Assembly: GCA_002368645.1 (NCBI GenBank)
Contig: DFEE01000009.1
Location: forward strand, 2,738-34,339
DNA from: Bacteroidales bacterium UBA3810
GTDB lineage: Bacteria > Bacteroidota > Bacteroidia > Bacteroidales > Paludibacteraceae
DNA: 31,602 bases
Direction of reading: 5' to 3'
The translations under genes and the position numbers were made by a program. Within the stretch, counting starts at the first letter, position 1; each line of letters opens with the position of its first letter. The notes under the pieces are model-generated. The model did not search any database. It had not been told where the DNA came from and worked only from the letters and a program-made list of their open reading frames with translations. Shown here one piece after another: positions 21,859-29,577 of the stretch.

Positions 21859-23469
21859 TCACTTTTGAGATTGAAGATATTCTTTCGCTTTACTAAGCGT
21901 TCTATCGGAACGCAGCAAATAGGCTGCTCTGCCTCGCTGATACGTGTAGCGCGATATAATCTCAGCACCCACAAACTGCATCACCTCATCTTTATTGCGG
22001 TATATAGCTTCTCGGTAAGAGGGACGAAGAGATGGTTCAATTGCCCTTAAAGCAGCTACCGTTGCCGAGTCGATATCCTCCTGAATCGCCATATGAAGTA
22101 TATCCGCAAAGTACTTCGACGTCTCTGTTTCATACGTAAAACCACGACGCTCCAAATAGCCGATGAAATCCTCTATAATGACATCAGCATTGTCAATAAG
22201 CGTATCGATTGTGCAAACCGGGTGGAGAGAATAATACTCCGTCGCATAATCAAAGAACATATGACCGACATAAAGCGTATAGGTTATGTCCAATTTGGAG
22301 GAATCCTCACTTATGCATAAGTCCGGTTCTATACCGCCTAAAGTATCCTTATGCAGACGCTTGCCTTTCTGACGTTCCGCATAATCAATAGCCTGTATAC
22401 ACCTGCCCGATGGAAGATAGTATTTAGAAGTAGTCACCTTCAGATGACCGTCATAAACTATGGGGCGCAAGTTCTGAACTAAACCCTTTCCGAAGGTCCG
22501 ATGACCGATAAGGTATGCCCTGTGCAGGTCTTGCAACGAACCGGCGACTATCTCCGCCGCCGACGCCGAGTTTTCGTCCACTAATATAACTAACGGCAAG
22601 TCCTTATAACGAGGGGATAGGACCGTCTTATACACCCGGTTCGATGATGCTATCTTACCACGCGTACGCACAACTTCAACATCACTCTCAACAAACAGAT
22701 TCACAATCTTAATCGCCTCATCCACTATCCCGCCACCATTGCCCCGTAAGTCTATGATAAGCGCTTTAGCACCATGGTTATACACCAGATTATCAAGCGT
22801 ATTGGCAAAGGCTTCAGCTGAGCCCGTCGTGAACTCCGAAAAGGCAATATACGCTATCGAATCTGCAAAAACCGTATCATAATCTACTGCCGGCAAATGA
22901 ATCTCCTCACGACCAAAACGCTTAGTTAGTTTATCACCCTGACGATTAAGCTCAAGCGTCACGATCGAACCCGGTACGCCACGAAGCAGATTGGACACTT
23001 CCGACACCGACAGACCCTTAACTTTATGACCATCGACGCTCAGAATAATGTCACCCGGCAGGACACCGGCTTTCTGAGACGGAGCACCCGCATAAACCAT
23101 ATTGATAAGCGTTGTATCCTTTGACCGCTGAGAAATAAGAGAACCGATGCCACCATACTTGCCCGTCGTCATCATCTTCAACTCGCGATCCTTATCTTTC
23201 GGAAAATAGACCGTATAAGGATCTATCTCACGCAACATCGCGTTAATCGCCTTTTCCGTTAACGCCTCATAATTGAGCGTATCCACATAATTGATATCCA
23301 ACTGACGCATCACATCGTTGAATATACTGATTGTATGGTCTATCCGATATGTCGCCTGCCTATCGGCAGACAGGTTCTCACCAGCCGCCGACTCTGCCGT
23401 CACGCCGGCACCCATGAGGATAAGAACAATGTATAAGGTCCTTTTTGACATTATTTTTGCTTTGTTCAT
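21859..23469 (-). CDS. S41 C-terminal-processing peptidase (CtpA/Prc type)
   Basis: A periplasmic serine protease of about 536 residues: a signal peptide (SKRTLYIVLILMGAGV), a helical region, a PDZ domain (about 100-180, with GIGSLI and LPGDIILSVDG) and the S41 catalytic core. IIDLRGNGGG, DENSASAAEIVAG with the catalytic Ser near 303, and TFGKGLVQ with the general-base Lys near 328 are all present. The C-terminal 150 residues are an extra helical domain found in Bacteroidota members. Start choice: ATGs at 23481, 23472, 23469 and 23451 are in frame; 23469 gives a good n-region but 23451 is nearly as likely. Tsp/CtpA enzymes cut envelope proteins at hydrophobic C-termini. Confidence 0.92.
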   Translation of the reverse strand: MNKAKIMSKRTLYIVLILMGAGVTAESAAGENLSADRQATYRIDHTISIFNDVMRQLDINYVDTLNYEALTEKAINAMLREIDPYTVYFPKDKDRELKMMTTGKYGGIGSLISQRSKDTTLINMVYAGAPSQKAGVLPGDIILSVDGHKVKGLSVSEVSNLLRGVPGSIVTLELNRQGDKLTKRFGREEIHLPAVDYDTVFADSIAYIAFSEFTTGSAEAFANTLDNLVYNHGAKALIIDLRGNGGGIVDEAIKIVNLFVESDVEVVRTRGKIASSNRVYKTVLSPRYKDLPLVILVDENSASAAEIVAGSLQDLHRAYLIGHRTFGKGLVQNLRPIVYDGHLKVTTSKYYLPSGRCIQAIDYAERQKGKRLHKDTLGGIEPDLCISEDSSKLDITYTLYVGHMFFDYATEYYSLHPVCTIDTLIDNADVIIEDFIGYLERRGFTYETETSKYFADILHMAIQEDIDSATVAALRAIEPSLRPSYREAIYRNKDEVMQFVGAEIISRYTYQRGRAAYLLRSDRTLSKAKEYLQSQK

Positions 23470-23513
23470 CATAATTAACATTTCCTTATAACGGCAACCT
23501 GGGCAACCGGTTG

Positions 23514-23544
23514 CTTTCGACTTTCGACTTTTGACTTTCGACTA
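23514..23544. repeat. CTTTCGA heptamer array, intergenic
   Basis: Four units (CTTTCGA, CTTTCGA, CTTTTGA, CTTTCGA) and CTA. The order of normal and variant units is the same as in the murF-alr array. A further single unit with CTA lies at 23614-23623, so two copies bracket the GC-rich repeats. Confidence 0.95.
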
Positions 23545-23545
23545 T

Positions 23546-23613
23546 CTGCTGCACAGCCGCCGGGACTGCAGCCGCTGCAGGCTGCACAGCCGCCGGCACC
23601 GGCGTCACGCCGG
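23546..23613. repeat. GC-rich repeat and palindrome block
   Basis: GCTGCACAGCCGCCGG occurs twice, at 23548-23563 and 23581-23596, exactly 33 bases apart. Between them lies CTGCAG-CCG-CTGCAG (23566-23580). The block ends with a perfect hairpin CCGGCG-TCA-CGCCGG (23599-23613). It fills the spacer between coaD and the S41 gene, has no coding signal, and could act as a stem-loop that sets relative expression. Confidence 0.85.
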
Positions 23614-23625
23614 CTTTCGACTATT

Positions 23626-24063
23626 TTAAGGAAGATAAGACGAGATATCTTTGCCATACGAATAGAGGTCACGCACAAGCGTTGACGATATATGCGCATA
23701 TTCCGGACGTGTATAGAGCAATATGGTCTCCATCTCTGCCAATTGCTTATTTGCCTCTGCCATATTGCGCTCATACTCAAAATCCTCTACGCACCGTATC
23801 CCACGCAGGATAAACTGCGCGCCGACTGAATGTGCAAAATCCACCGTCAGACTGTCGTATATCTGCACCGAGACATGCTCTTCATTCCGAAAGACGGCCT
23901 CAATAGCAGCAAGCCGCTCACGGATGGGAAAGGTCTCCTTCTTCTCACTATTGCGACCGATACCGATTACTATTTCATCGAAGAGCGTTAAGCCCCTTTT
24001 CACTATATCGTAATGACCTATCGTAAAGGGGTCAAAGGACCCCGGAAAGATGGCTTTTTTCAT
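23626..24063 (-). CDS. coaD: Phosphopantetheine adenylyltransferase CoaD
   Basis: CoaD joins 4'-phosphopantetheine and ATP to dephospho-CoA, the penultimate step of CoA synthesis. The 145-residue protein (150-165 is usual) has GSFDPFTIGH at 8-17 with the TxGH nucleotide motif, RGIR at 87-90 and ISSTLVR at 125-131. ATG 24063 (MKKAIFPGSFDP) is the start; a longer in-frame start adds 42 residues unlike the family. It overlaps the end of the acyltransferase gene by 32 bases. Everything needed for catalysis seems present despite the slightly short C-terminus. Confidence 0.95.
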   Translation of the reverse strand: MKKAIFPGSFDPFTIGHYDIVKRGLTLFDEIVIGIGRNSEKKETFPIRERLAAIEAVFRNEEHVSVQIYDSLTVDFAHSVGAQFILRGIRCVEDFEYERNMAEANKQLAEMETILLYTRPEYAHISSTLVRDLYSYGKDISSYLP

Positions 24064-25033
24064 AATTAATAACGGGGTTATTATACATTTCATGCAATTT
24101 ATCAAGAAGAAATGCGTCGTCGCGGTCAGGCATATCAATCTTGGTAAGCTGCCCTTGAAGATATTGCTCAAAAGCAGGACCTCTGTCATAGATTTCGTAC
24201 CCTAAGTGTATCTGGTGGTCTATCTGATGCGCCACTGCCGCTATCTGCTCGTTGCGCGACAACTGTCTCAGTTCCTCTTCGTGCCGATCAAGCCAGTGAT
24301 TTATAGACGGCGTCATCCGAAAAACCACCCTACCCTTTTCGCCCCACATACCCGTCTTCATAGACAGCAAGTCGTCCTTAGGACCTTTCTTAAAGGCGGG
24401 ATTATCGCGCCGTTGCTGCGCTTCTTTGGCCTTCAGGTAATCACACGGATCGTACTCATAGGAGAACGAGACCGGCATGATATTCAGTTTCCGCACAGCC
24501 GACAAGAAATCATTTCCGTCTGCTAAAGTCAACATCTTCAGTACAGCCGGTTGTGTCAGGTCATTCGAGTCTTTAGCACGCCCCTCACGCTGCGCAATCC
24601 ATATGGATTTATGACGATGACGAAGGTGCTGAATATACTCTGACAGAACCGTCGCATGCTGCAACGCATCCCGTGGAGACCCGTCCCTGATAACGACATA
24701 ACAACGATTATACCGTACTACCGGTTCTATCCACCACTTCTTAAAGAGATTATTACCTATTCCCATATACGGCCGGATGCCATATTTCAAGCGCATATTA
24801 TAGCAGAAGAATGCAGGGTCACAGATAATATCCCGATGATTGGTAATAAAAGTAGCACCATGCTTAAAATCCGCCTCTATCTCCTTGCGCTTGTCGTCCA
24901 AGTAGGTTAAAGTGAAGGAACTCATGTGGCGTTTCATGAGCAGATAGACTGGTAATAGAACGAGGTAATCCGTCAGCCACAACAAGGCCCCCGTATGATA
25001 CGCGCGAATGCGCTTTGTTTCGTCTTTATTCAT
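24032..25033 (-). CDS. PlsC-like acyltransferase, Bacteroidota type
   Basis: This 333-residue, probably membrane-associated protein has one hydrophobic stretch (15-33) and the acyltransferase blocks in a variant form: TNHRDIICDPAFF at 64-76, where His and Asp are one residue further apart than in the usual H-x4-D, and WIAQREGRAKDSND at 145-158 in place of FPEGTR. I recall this NHRDI/QREGRAK pattern from Bacteroidota proteins annotated as 1-acyl-glycerol-3-phosphate acyltransferases. The substrate could be a glycerolipid or another envelope lipid. It overlaps the YigZ-like gene by ATGA and coaD by 32 bases. Confidence 0.82.
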   Translation of the reverse strand: MNKDETKRIRAYHTGALLWLTDYLVLLPVYLLMKRHMSSFTLTYLDDKRKEIEADFKHGATFITNHRDIICDPAFFCYNMRLKYGIRPYMGIGNNLFKKWWIEPVVRYNRCYVVIRDGSPRDALQHATVLSEYIQHLRHRHKSIWIAQREGRAKDSNDLTQPAVLKMLTLADGNDFLSAVRKLNIMPVSFSYEYDPCDYLKAKEAQQRRDNPAFKKGPKDDLLSMKTGMWGEKGRVVFRMTPSINHWLDRHEEELRQLSRNEQIAAVAHQIDHQIHLGYEIYDRGPAFEQYLQGQLTKIDMPDRDDAFLLDKLHEMYNNPVINYEKSHLSGVL

Positions 25034-25383
25034 AACATATCCTCCAATGCCATCTTGGCAGCTTCTCTATAAGCTACTATCAGTCCTCCGGTGCCCAGCA
25101 ATGTACCTCCGAAATACCGCACCACAACCACCAAAACGTGGTCCTCATGTGCAGCATCAATAGCGCGCAGAATAGGCACTCCCGCAGTGCCATGCGGTTC
25201 GCCGTCATCGCGAGTCCTCCACAGGTCTGGACCCAACCGGTAAGCATAGCACACATGCCGCGCGTCATGATACTGCTTGCGGTAGTAAGCAACACGGTTC
25301 TTAACCTGTTCCTCATTACTGACCCTTTCAGCAAAACCGATGAACTTGGATCCTTTAGACTTATATATAGCTTTATTTGTCAA
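25030..25383 (-). CDS. Short YigZ/IMPACT-family protein
   Basis: Only the N-terminal domain of the YigZ family (UPF0029/IMPACT) is present, in 117 residues against about 200 in the family: KSKGSKFIGFAERV, DARHVCYAYRLG, DDGEPHGTAGVPIL and VVVVRYFGGTLLGTGGLIVAYREAA are all recognisable. The C-terminal DUF1949 domain is absent, and the first dozen residues usual before the YKSKGSKF stretch are missing. No ATG is available: the start is TTG at 25383, with an in-frame stop five codons upstream. The upstream DNA is made of tandem repeats, which may have replaced the original 5' end. The downstream ATGA overlap with the acyltransferase gene suggests it is still translated. Confidence 0.75.
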   Translation of the reverse strand: MTNKAIYKSKGSKFIGFAERVSNEEQVKNRVAYYRKQYHDARHVCYAYRLGPDLWRTRDDGEPHGTAGVPILRAIDAAHEDHVLVVVVRYFGGTLLGTGGLIVAYREAAKMALEDML

Positions 25384-25402
25384 TATTCGTAATTAGCAAT
25401 CT
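25384..25402. repeat. Degenerate GTAATYC heptamers next to the YigZ-like start
   Basis: GTAATTA (25389-25395) and GCAATCT (25396-25402) continue the 7-base register of the GTAATYC family and lie right before the TTG start of the YigZ-like gene. Confidence 0.55.
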
Positions 25403-25403
25403 G

Positions 25404-25420
25404 CTTTCGACTTTCGACTA
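25404..25420. repeat. CTTTCGA heptamer array, two units
   Basis: CTTTCGA twice, then CTA, in the same orientation and with the same end as the other arrays of this family. Confidence 0.85.
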
Positions 25421-25427
25421 ATAACAA

Positions 25428-25478
25428 ACGCTCATCGAACGCTCATCGAACGCTCACCGAACGCTCATCGAACGCTCA
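25428..25478. repeat. 11-bp tandem array (ACGCTCATCGA)x4
   Basis: Four full 11-base units (the third has CACC for CATC) and a partial fifth. The unit length equals that of the array at 3011-3054, but the sequence is unrelated. Confidence 0.95.
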
Positions 25479-25480
25479 CG

Positions 25481-25508
25481 GTAATTCGTAATCCGCAATC
25501 CGTAATTC
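25481..25508. repeat. GTAATYC heptamer array
   Basis: GTAATTC, GTAATCC, GCAATCC, GTAATTC: four consecutive 7-base units ending one base before the C1 protease stop codon. Single or double units occur at 14073-14090, 29456-29469 and 30995-31008, in each case in a gap between genes. Confidence 0.85.
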
Positions 25509-25509
25509 A

Positions 25510-26715
25510 TTATCGTATGCCCATCTTCTTTCTAAGGTCTTTGGGAATAGCGTCTTTATGAACGAGAATATCGTTCGTCTTGTACTCCATAAATGCGCGA
25601 CTGATGTACCAAATGCCCTTATAATCGGAGCGCATGGTTCCCCACGAGTTCTTGACCATATAATAGAGTTTGCCGTTTTGGTCTTTCGCAGTACCGAAAA
25701 TCTGCATACCGTGGTCGTCCGTATTCTCCCAAGAGTCAAAAGCGTCTTGACGCATCTGTTGGGTAATCTCCATCTCGGGAAGAGGCTTTTTGGTCAGTTC
25801 CTCTTTCTTGGATTTAGCGTCCAAACCGAGCCAATGTGCCATATCGGAGCCGGTAAGGTCTGCACCATTGTCGGCATCGGGCATAACGCCCACGCCCTTG
25901 CGCGTAAAACCGATTTCCGAGACATCTGCGCCCCAAGCCATAGTATGACCGTTAGCAATAGCATTATCTATAATACGCATTAAGTCCTCAAGCGGAACAT
26001 TATACATCATATCCATGCGCCAATTATCAGGCACTTCCAGAGCAAAACGGGTATAGAACGGATGGTGCGTATAGGACGTGATGGAAACATAATCATCGGC
26101 ATTAAGTCCGAGTTCTTGGACGAAGGACAAAGGAGTATACTTCTTGCCGTTATAGCTGAACTCCTCCGGACACTGCCCTAAATAGGTATCATAGAGAGCC
26201 TGCAGGCCTTTCTTCCACACAGGGGTCAGTTTGGTTAAGTTAGAAGTAGTAAGGGCCTTGACATAAGCACCTGCCAGAGCATCTATCTCCTTATGCACAG
26301 GGAGCGTATCGGCTTTAGTAGCACCATATTGGATACCGGGCATCGCCTCCTGCGGAACAAGACCGTAATTCTGCATACAATAGATAACATCATAAGCCGA
26401 ACCGCCGCCCGCGAACGCCACATCGCCATACATCCGCACGCAGTATTCGGCACGGTCAACCATCGTCTTTGATACCACAAACATCTCGGATAGGTCAAAC
26501 ACCCCTTTATTCATACGGATAAGTTCAGACTCTAAAAAACCCAGAGTCGAGAAAGCCCAGCAAGTTCCGGAGCGATGTTGGTCCTTAACCGGAGTAATGG
26601 CAATTGAGTCAATTGTGGTAAACTTAAACCCCTCTAAGGTATCTGATTGTACTGAATCAACTGGAACGGAGTCCATCATGAATGGAGCTAATAAAGCAAG
26701 TAGTAATGTTTTCAT
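25510..26715 (-). CDS. Secreted C1-family cysteine peptidase (PepC/bleomycin-hydrolase-like)
   Basis: A 401-residue papain-fold enzyme related to bleomycin hydrolase and aminopeptidase C. It carries a short signal peptide (MKTLLLALLAPFMM), unlike the cytoplasmic PepC. The catalytic residues are visible: Q46 and C52 in DQHRSGTCWAF, H335 in DDHGMQIFG and N356 in VKNSWG. A long insert between Cys and His (about 90-330) is usual for this group. The C-terminus, which blocks the active site in PepC, is short and basic here (KDLRKKMGIR). It probably trims peptides outside the inner membrane. It has its own promoter, divergent from lptD, and heads the run leading to coaD and the glycosyltransferases. 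Confidence 0.92.
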   Translation of the reverse strand: MKTLLLALLAPFMMDSVPVDSVQSDTLEGFKFTTIDSIAITPVKDQHRSGTCWAFSTLGFLESELIRMNKGVFDLSEMFVVSKTMVDRAEYCVRMYGDVAFAGGGSAYDVIYCMQNYGLVPQEAMPGIQYGATKADTLPVHKEIDALAGAYVKALTTSNLTKLTPVWKKGLQALYDTYLGQCPEEFSYNGKKYTPLSFVQELGLNADDYVSITSYTHHPFYTRFALEVPDNWRMDMMYNVPLEDLMRIIDNAIANGHTMAWGADVSEIGFTRKGVGVMPDADNGADLTGSDMAHWLGLDAKSKKEELTKKPLPEMEITQQMRQDAFDSWENTDDHGMQIFGTAKDQNGKLYYMVKNSWGTMRSDYKGIWYISRAFMEYKTNDILVHKDAIPKDLRKKMGIR

Positions 26716-26743
26716 ACTTTTCTAAAAATCATCAAAAATCGGG

Positions 26744-26751
26744 CAAAGATA
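26744..26751 (-). promoter_or_regulatory. -7 element of the C1 protease gene
   Basis: TATCTTTG on the minus strand. A TTG on that strand at 26774-26772 lies 20 bases upstream as the -33 element. The gene starts 28 bases downstream. The lptD promoter overlaps it on the other strand. Confidence 0.75.
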
Positions 26752-26783
26752 AAAAATAATTTGCATATATCCAAAAAAAATTG

Positions 26784-26791
26784 TACTTTTG
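26784..26791 (+). promoter_or_regulatory. -7 element of lptD
   Basis: TACTTTTG, with TTG at 26761-26763 at 20-base spacing as -33. It ends nine bases before ATG 26801. The -33 elements of this promoter and of the divergent C1 protease promoter interleave, so the two polymerases would exclude each other. Confidence 0.75.
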
Positions 26792-26800
26792 CGCGCTAAA

Positions 26801-29458
26801 ATGCGCAAAATCGTTTTTTTAATATCAATGTGCATAAGTAGCGTGATGGTGTACGGGCAAAAGCTGGCGCACCCTGTTGCTTATTCGGCGCAAGATTCCA
26901 TGGTCATGAAAAGCGATGGAACCGCCACGCTACATGGCAACAGTACCGTGAAGTATGAGACTATGGATTTAGAGTCTGAATTTATACGGTTTCACATGGA
27001 CAGCAGTTTGCTTTATGCGACGGGAGTGTATGATTCAATAAATGAAGAATGGCGCGGGAAACCCGTCTTCAAGGAAGGCAAAGACAGTTACGAGTCCAAA
27101 GAATTAACGTATAACATGCAGACTCAGAAAGGTTATATACGCAATGTCGTGACGCAGCAGGGCGAAGGTTATATCGTTGCCTCTAAAAGTAAGAAGAGTG
27201 ACAACAATTCCTTCATGATGGGAGGAGGCATGTACACGACCTGCGATGACCACGAGCATCCGCATTTCTACCTCAAGATGACCAAAGCCAAGGTTGTACC
27301 CAAGAAACATATATCCACCGGTCCTGCTTATATGGTGGTCGGCGAAGTGCCTTTGCCGATAGCTATACCTTTTGGTTTTTTCCCGTTCACGGACAGCTAT
27401 TCGAGCGGTCTTATCATGCCTACATTCGGCGATGATTATTCTCGAGGGTTATATTTGCGCGGCATAGGCTACTACTGGGCTATCAACGACTATTTGGACT
27501 TGACCGTTACAGGCGATATATACACGCGTGGTACATGGGCTATTTATGCCAAATCCAAGTACATCAAACGCTATAAGTTCAACGGCAATATCTCCATTAA
27601 CTACCGCGAAGATATCACTTCCGAAGTTGGTCTGCCGGACTATAGTAAGGCACAGAACTTAAGCATCCAGTGGACCCACACACAGGACAGCAAAGCCAAT
27701 CCTTATACAAACTTCAGTGCCTCCGTCAATTTCTCGACATCCGGGTATAACCGCAGCAATATCAACAGTTACTACAACGGGCAACTGAACTCCGAAAACA
27801 CCAAATCATCCAGTATCAGTTACACCCAGCGCTTTCCCAATAGCCCATGGTCTATCAGCATGAGCGCATTGATAAGTCAGCGCACAAAAGACTCCACACT
27901 ATCACTGACCCTACCCGATTTAACGGTCTCTATGAGTCGTATTTATCCGTTCAAGCGGAAGAACCCGATAGGCAAGGAGCGGTGGTATGAGAAAATCAGC
28001 TTATCTTATACCGGTAACGCCAAAATCGCTGCTAATAGTATGAAAGAAAACTATATTTTTCGCTCTAACTTCCTTAAAGACTGGAAAACCGGACTAAGGC
28101 ACACTATCACCTCTAATGCCTCCTTTATGCTCTTCAAATATATCTCCATTACCCCCTCTCTCAACCTAACGGACAGGATGTATTTCAGTCGTGAAGAGCG
28201 ACATTGGGACTATGAGAACCAGTCACTGGCAAGAGATACTACAACCGGATTCTATAATGTCTTCGACTTCAATGTCGGGGTCTCTATGAGCACGAAATTA
28301 TATGGTTTTTACACGCCTTTTAGGAAGCTATTTCCGCATAGCAAGGTGGATAAATTCCGCCATGTGATGACGCCGCATGTCAGTTTCAGTTACCATCCCG
28401 ATTTCGGCAATCAGTGGTGGAACTACTACGGCACCTATGAGCAACCGGTCTATAGCTCTGAACGGGATGCTTACGGCAAACTAATCCAGAAAATAGACGC
28501 TGAGGGTAACCCGATGTATATAATGCAGAAATACTCTAAATTCCAGGGGCAACTCTATGGTAACGCCTCGCAGGGCATGGCTGCGACACTATCCTTTGGC
28601 GTAGAGAATAATCTGGAGATGAAGGTCGTTAATAGCAAAGATACTACCGGAACAAAACCCTTCAAGGTGATTAGTCTTATCGATAACCTCGGCATCAACG
28701 GCGCCTATAATTTTGCGGCGGATAGTATGAACTTCTCCAATTTCAATATCAACCTTAGAATCAAGATTCCCAAAATCAATTATACCATCAACCTATCGAC
28801 ACAGTTAGACCCTTATATGTACCAACTTAACGCCTTTGGCACACCTGTCAGAACCAATAAACAGTACTGGCACAATGGGCGTTTTCCACACTGGACCGGA
28901 ACAGGAGCAAGTTTTAGCTATACCTTCTCCAACGACCTCTTTAAGAAATGGTTCGGGAAAGACTCTAAAAAAAGTAAAGCCAATACAGAGCCGGTCACCG
29001 TGGATGAGAGCGGAGAAGTGCGTAATGCCAAGACCTATCCCCGGCACGATAAACAATCCGAGACTGACAATGACGGCTATGAGAAATTAGAAATGCCCTG
29101 GAGTCTGACTGTCAGTTACTCCATCCGTTATGGAGCCGGAGGAGAGTTCGACTATGAGAAAATGTACTACAAGATGGTCCTTACCCACAACCTGTCTTTC
29201 TCCGGTTCGCTTAGCTTAGGCAAAGGCTGGAAGATAAGTGCAACTACAAGTTACGATTTTAAGGCACATCAATTCAGTTATACCAATTTTAACATCAGTC
29301 GCGATTTACACTGCTGGAATATGACGGCATCCTTTGTACCGTTCGGTCCCTATGCCTCCTATACCTTCCATATCGGTGTTAATGCTTCTATGTTAGCCGA
29401 TCTTAAATATGATCAATCCAGTACTAATAATACGAATAAACGCATAACTTGGTGGTAA
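26801..29458 (+). CDS. lptD: LPS-assembly outer-membrane protein LptD
   Basis: LptD is the outer-membrane barrel that inserts lipopolysaccharide together with the lipoprotein LptE. The 885-residue product has a signal peptide (MRKIVFLISMCISSVMVYGQ) and an OstA/LptA-like beta-jellyroll (about 25-170: VMKSDGTATLHGNSTVKYETMDLESEFIRF). The barrel domain follows, entered by PIAIPFGFFPFTDSYSSGLIMPTFGDDYSRGLYLRGIGYYWAIND, a conserved LptD stretch, and is rich in alternating aromatic strands. A linker near 720-770 is charged (KDSKKSKAN). Its in-frame TTG at 26789 lies in the -7 element, so ATG 26801 is preferred. No conserved inter-domain Cys pairs stand out, which I recall as usual outside Proteobacteria. 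Confidence 0.93.
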   Translation: MRKIVFLISMCISSVMVYGQKLAHPVAYSAQDSMVMKSDGTATLHGNSTVKYETMDLESEFIRFHMDSSLLYATGVYDSINEEWRGKPVFKEGKDSYESKELTYNMQTQKGYIRNVVTQQGEGYIVASKSKKSDNNSFMMGGGMYTTCDDHEHPHFYLKMTKAKVVPKKHISTGPAYMVVGEVPLPIAIPFGFFPFTDSYSSGLIMPTFGDDYSRGLYLRGIGYYWAINDYLDLTVTGDIYTRGTWAIYAKSKYIKRYKFNGNISINYREDITSEVGLPDYSKAQNLSIQWTHTQDSKANPYTNFSASVNFSTSGYNRSNINSYYNGQLNSENTKSSSISYTQRFPNSPWSISMSALISQRTKDSTLSLTLPDLTVSMSRIYPFKRKNPIGKERWYEKISLSYTGNAKIAANSMKENYIFRSNFLKDWKTGLRHTITSNASFMLFKYISITPSLNLTDRMYFSREERHWDYENQSLARDTTTGFYNVFDFNVGVSMSTKLYGFYTPFRKLFPHSKVDKFRHVMTPHVSFSYHPDFGNQWWNYYGTYEQPVYSSERDAYGKLIQKIDAEGNPMYIMQKYSKFQGQLYGNASQGMAATLSFGVENNLEMKVVNSKDTTGTKPFKVISLIDNLGINGAYNFAADSMNFSNFNINLRIKIPKINYTINLSTQLDPYMYQLNAFGTPVRTNKQYWHNGRFPHWTGTGASFSYTFSNDLFKKWFGKDSKKSKANTEPVTVDESGEVRNAKTYPRHDKQSETDNDGYEKLEMPWSLTVSYSIRYGAGGEFDYEKMYYKMVLTHNLSFSGSLSLGKGWKISATTSYDFKAHQFSYTNFNISRDLHCWNMTASFVPFGPYASYTFHIGVNASMLADLKYDQSSTNNTNKRITWW

Positions 29459-29467
29459 TTTCGTAAT

Positions 29468-29574
29468 CCATATAATGGTGACAGCCCGCAGGGCGTGGCC
29501 ACCTGGTATCCTGGAAAAACACGGCAAAGCCGTTACCAACACGAAGTAACCAACACGAAGTAACCAACACGAAG
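29468..29574 (+). repeat. Dispersed element, copy B (upstream of der), with a 14-bp array
   Basis: In order: CCATATAATGG (29468-29478), a variable GC-rich part, the CACCTGGTATCCTGG core (29500-29514), the hairpin ACGGC-AAA-GCCGT (29521-29533), and three 14-base units of TAACCAACACGAAG (29533-29574). It ends three bases before the der ATG. Nearly all of the lptD-der gap is this element, and no separate promoter can be seen there. Confidence 0.88.
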
Positions 29575-29577
29575 TAT

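Noticed and set aside
23485..23512. Fourth copy of the dispersed GGTATCCTGGAA element
   Set aside because: ATAACGGCAACCTGGGCAACC resembles the first part, but the core is absent and the orientation relative to the next gene is reversed; probably only a similar GC-rich palindrome (GCAACCGGTTGC).
23475..23780. Minus-strand 101-residue frame between coaD and the S41 gene
   Set aside because: It reads through the GC-rich repeats and heptamers and part of coaD in another frame; the protein is repeat sequence and has no start context.
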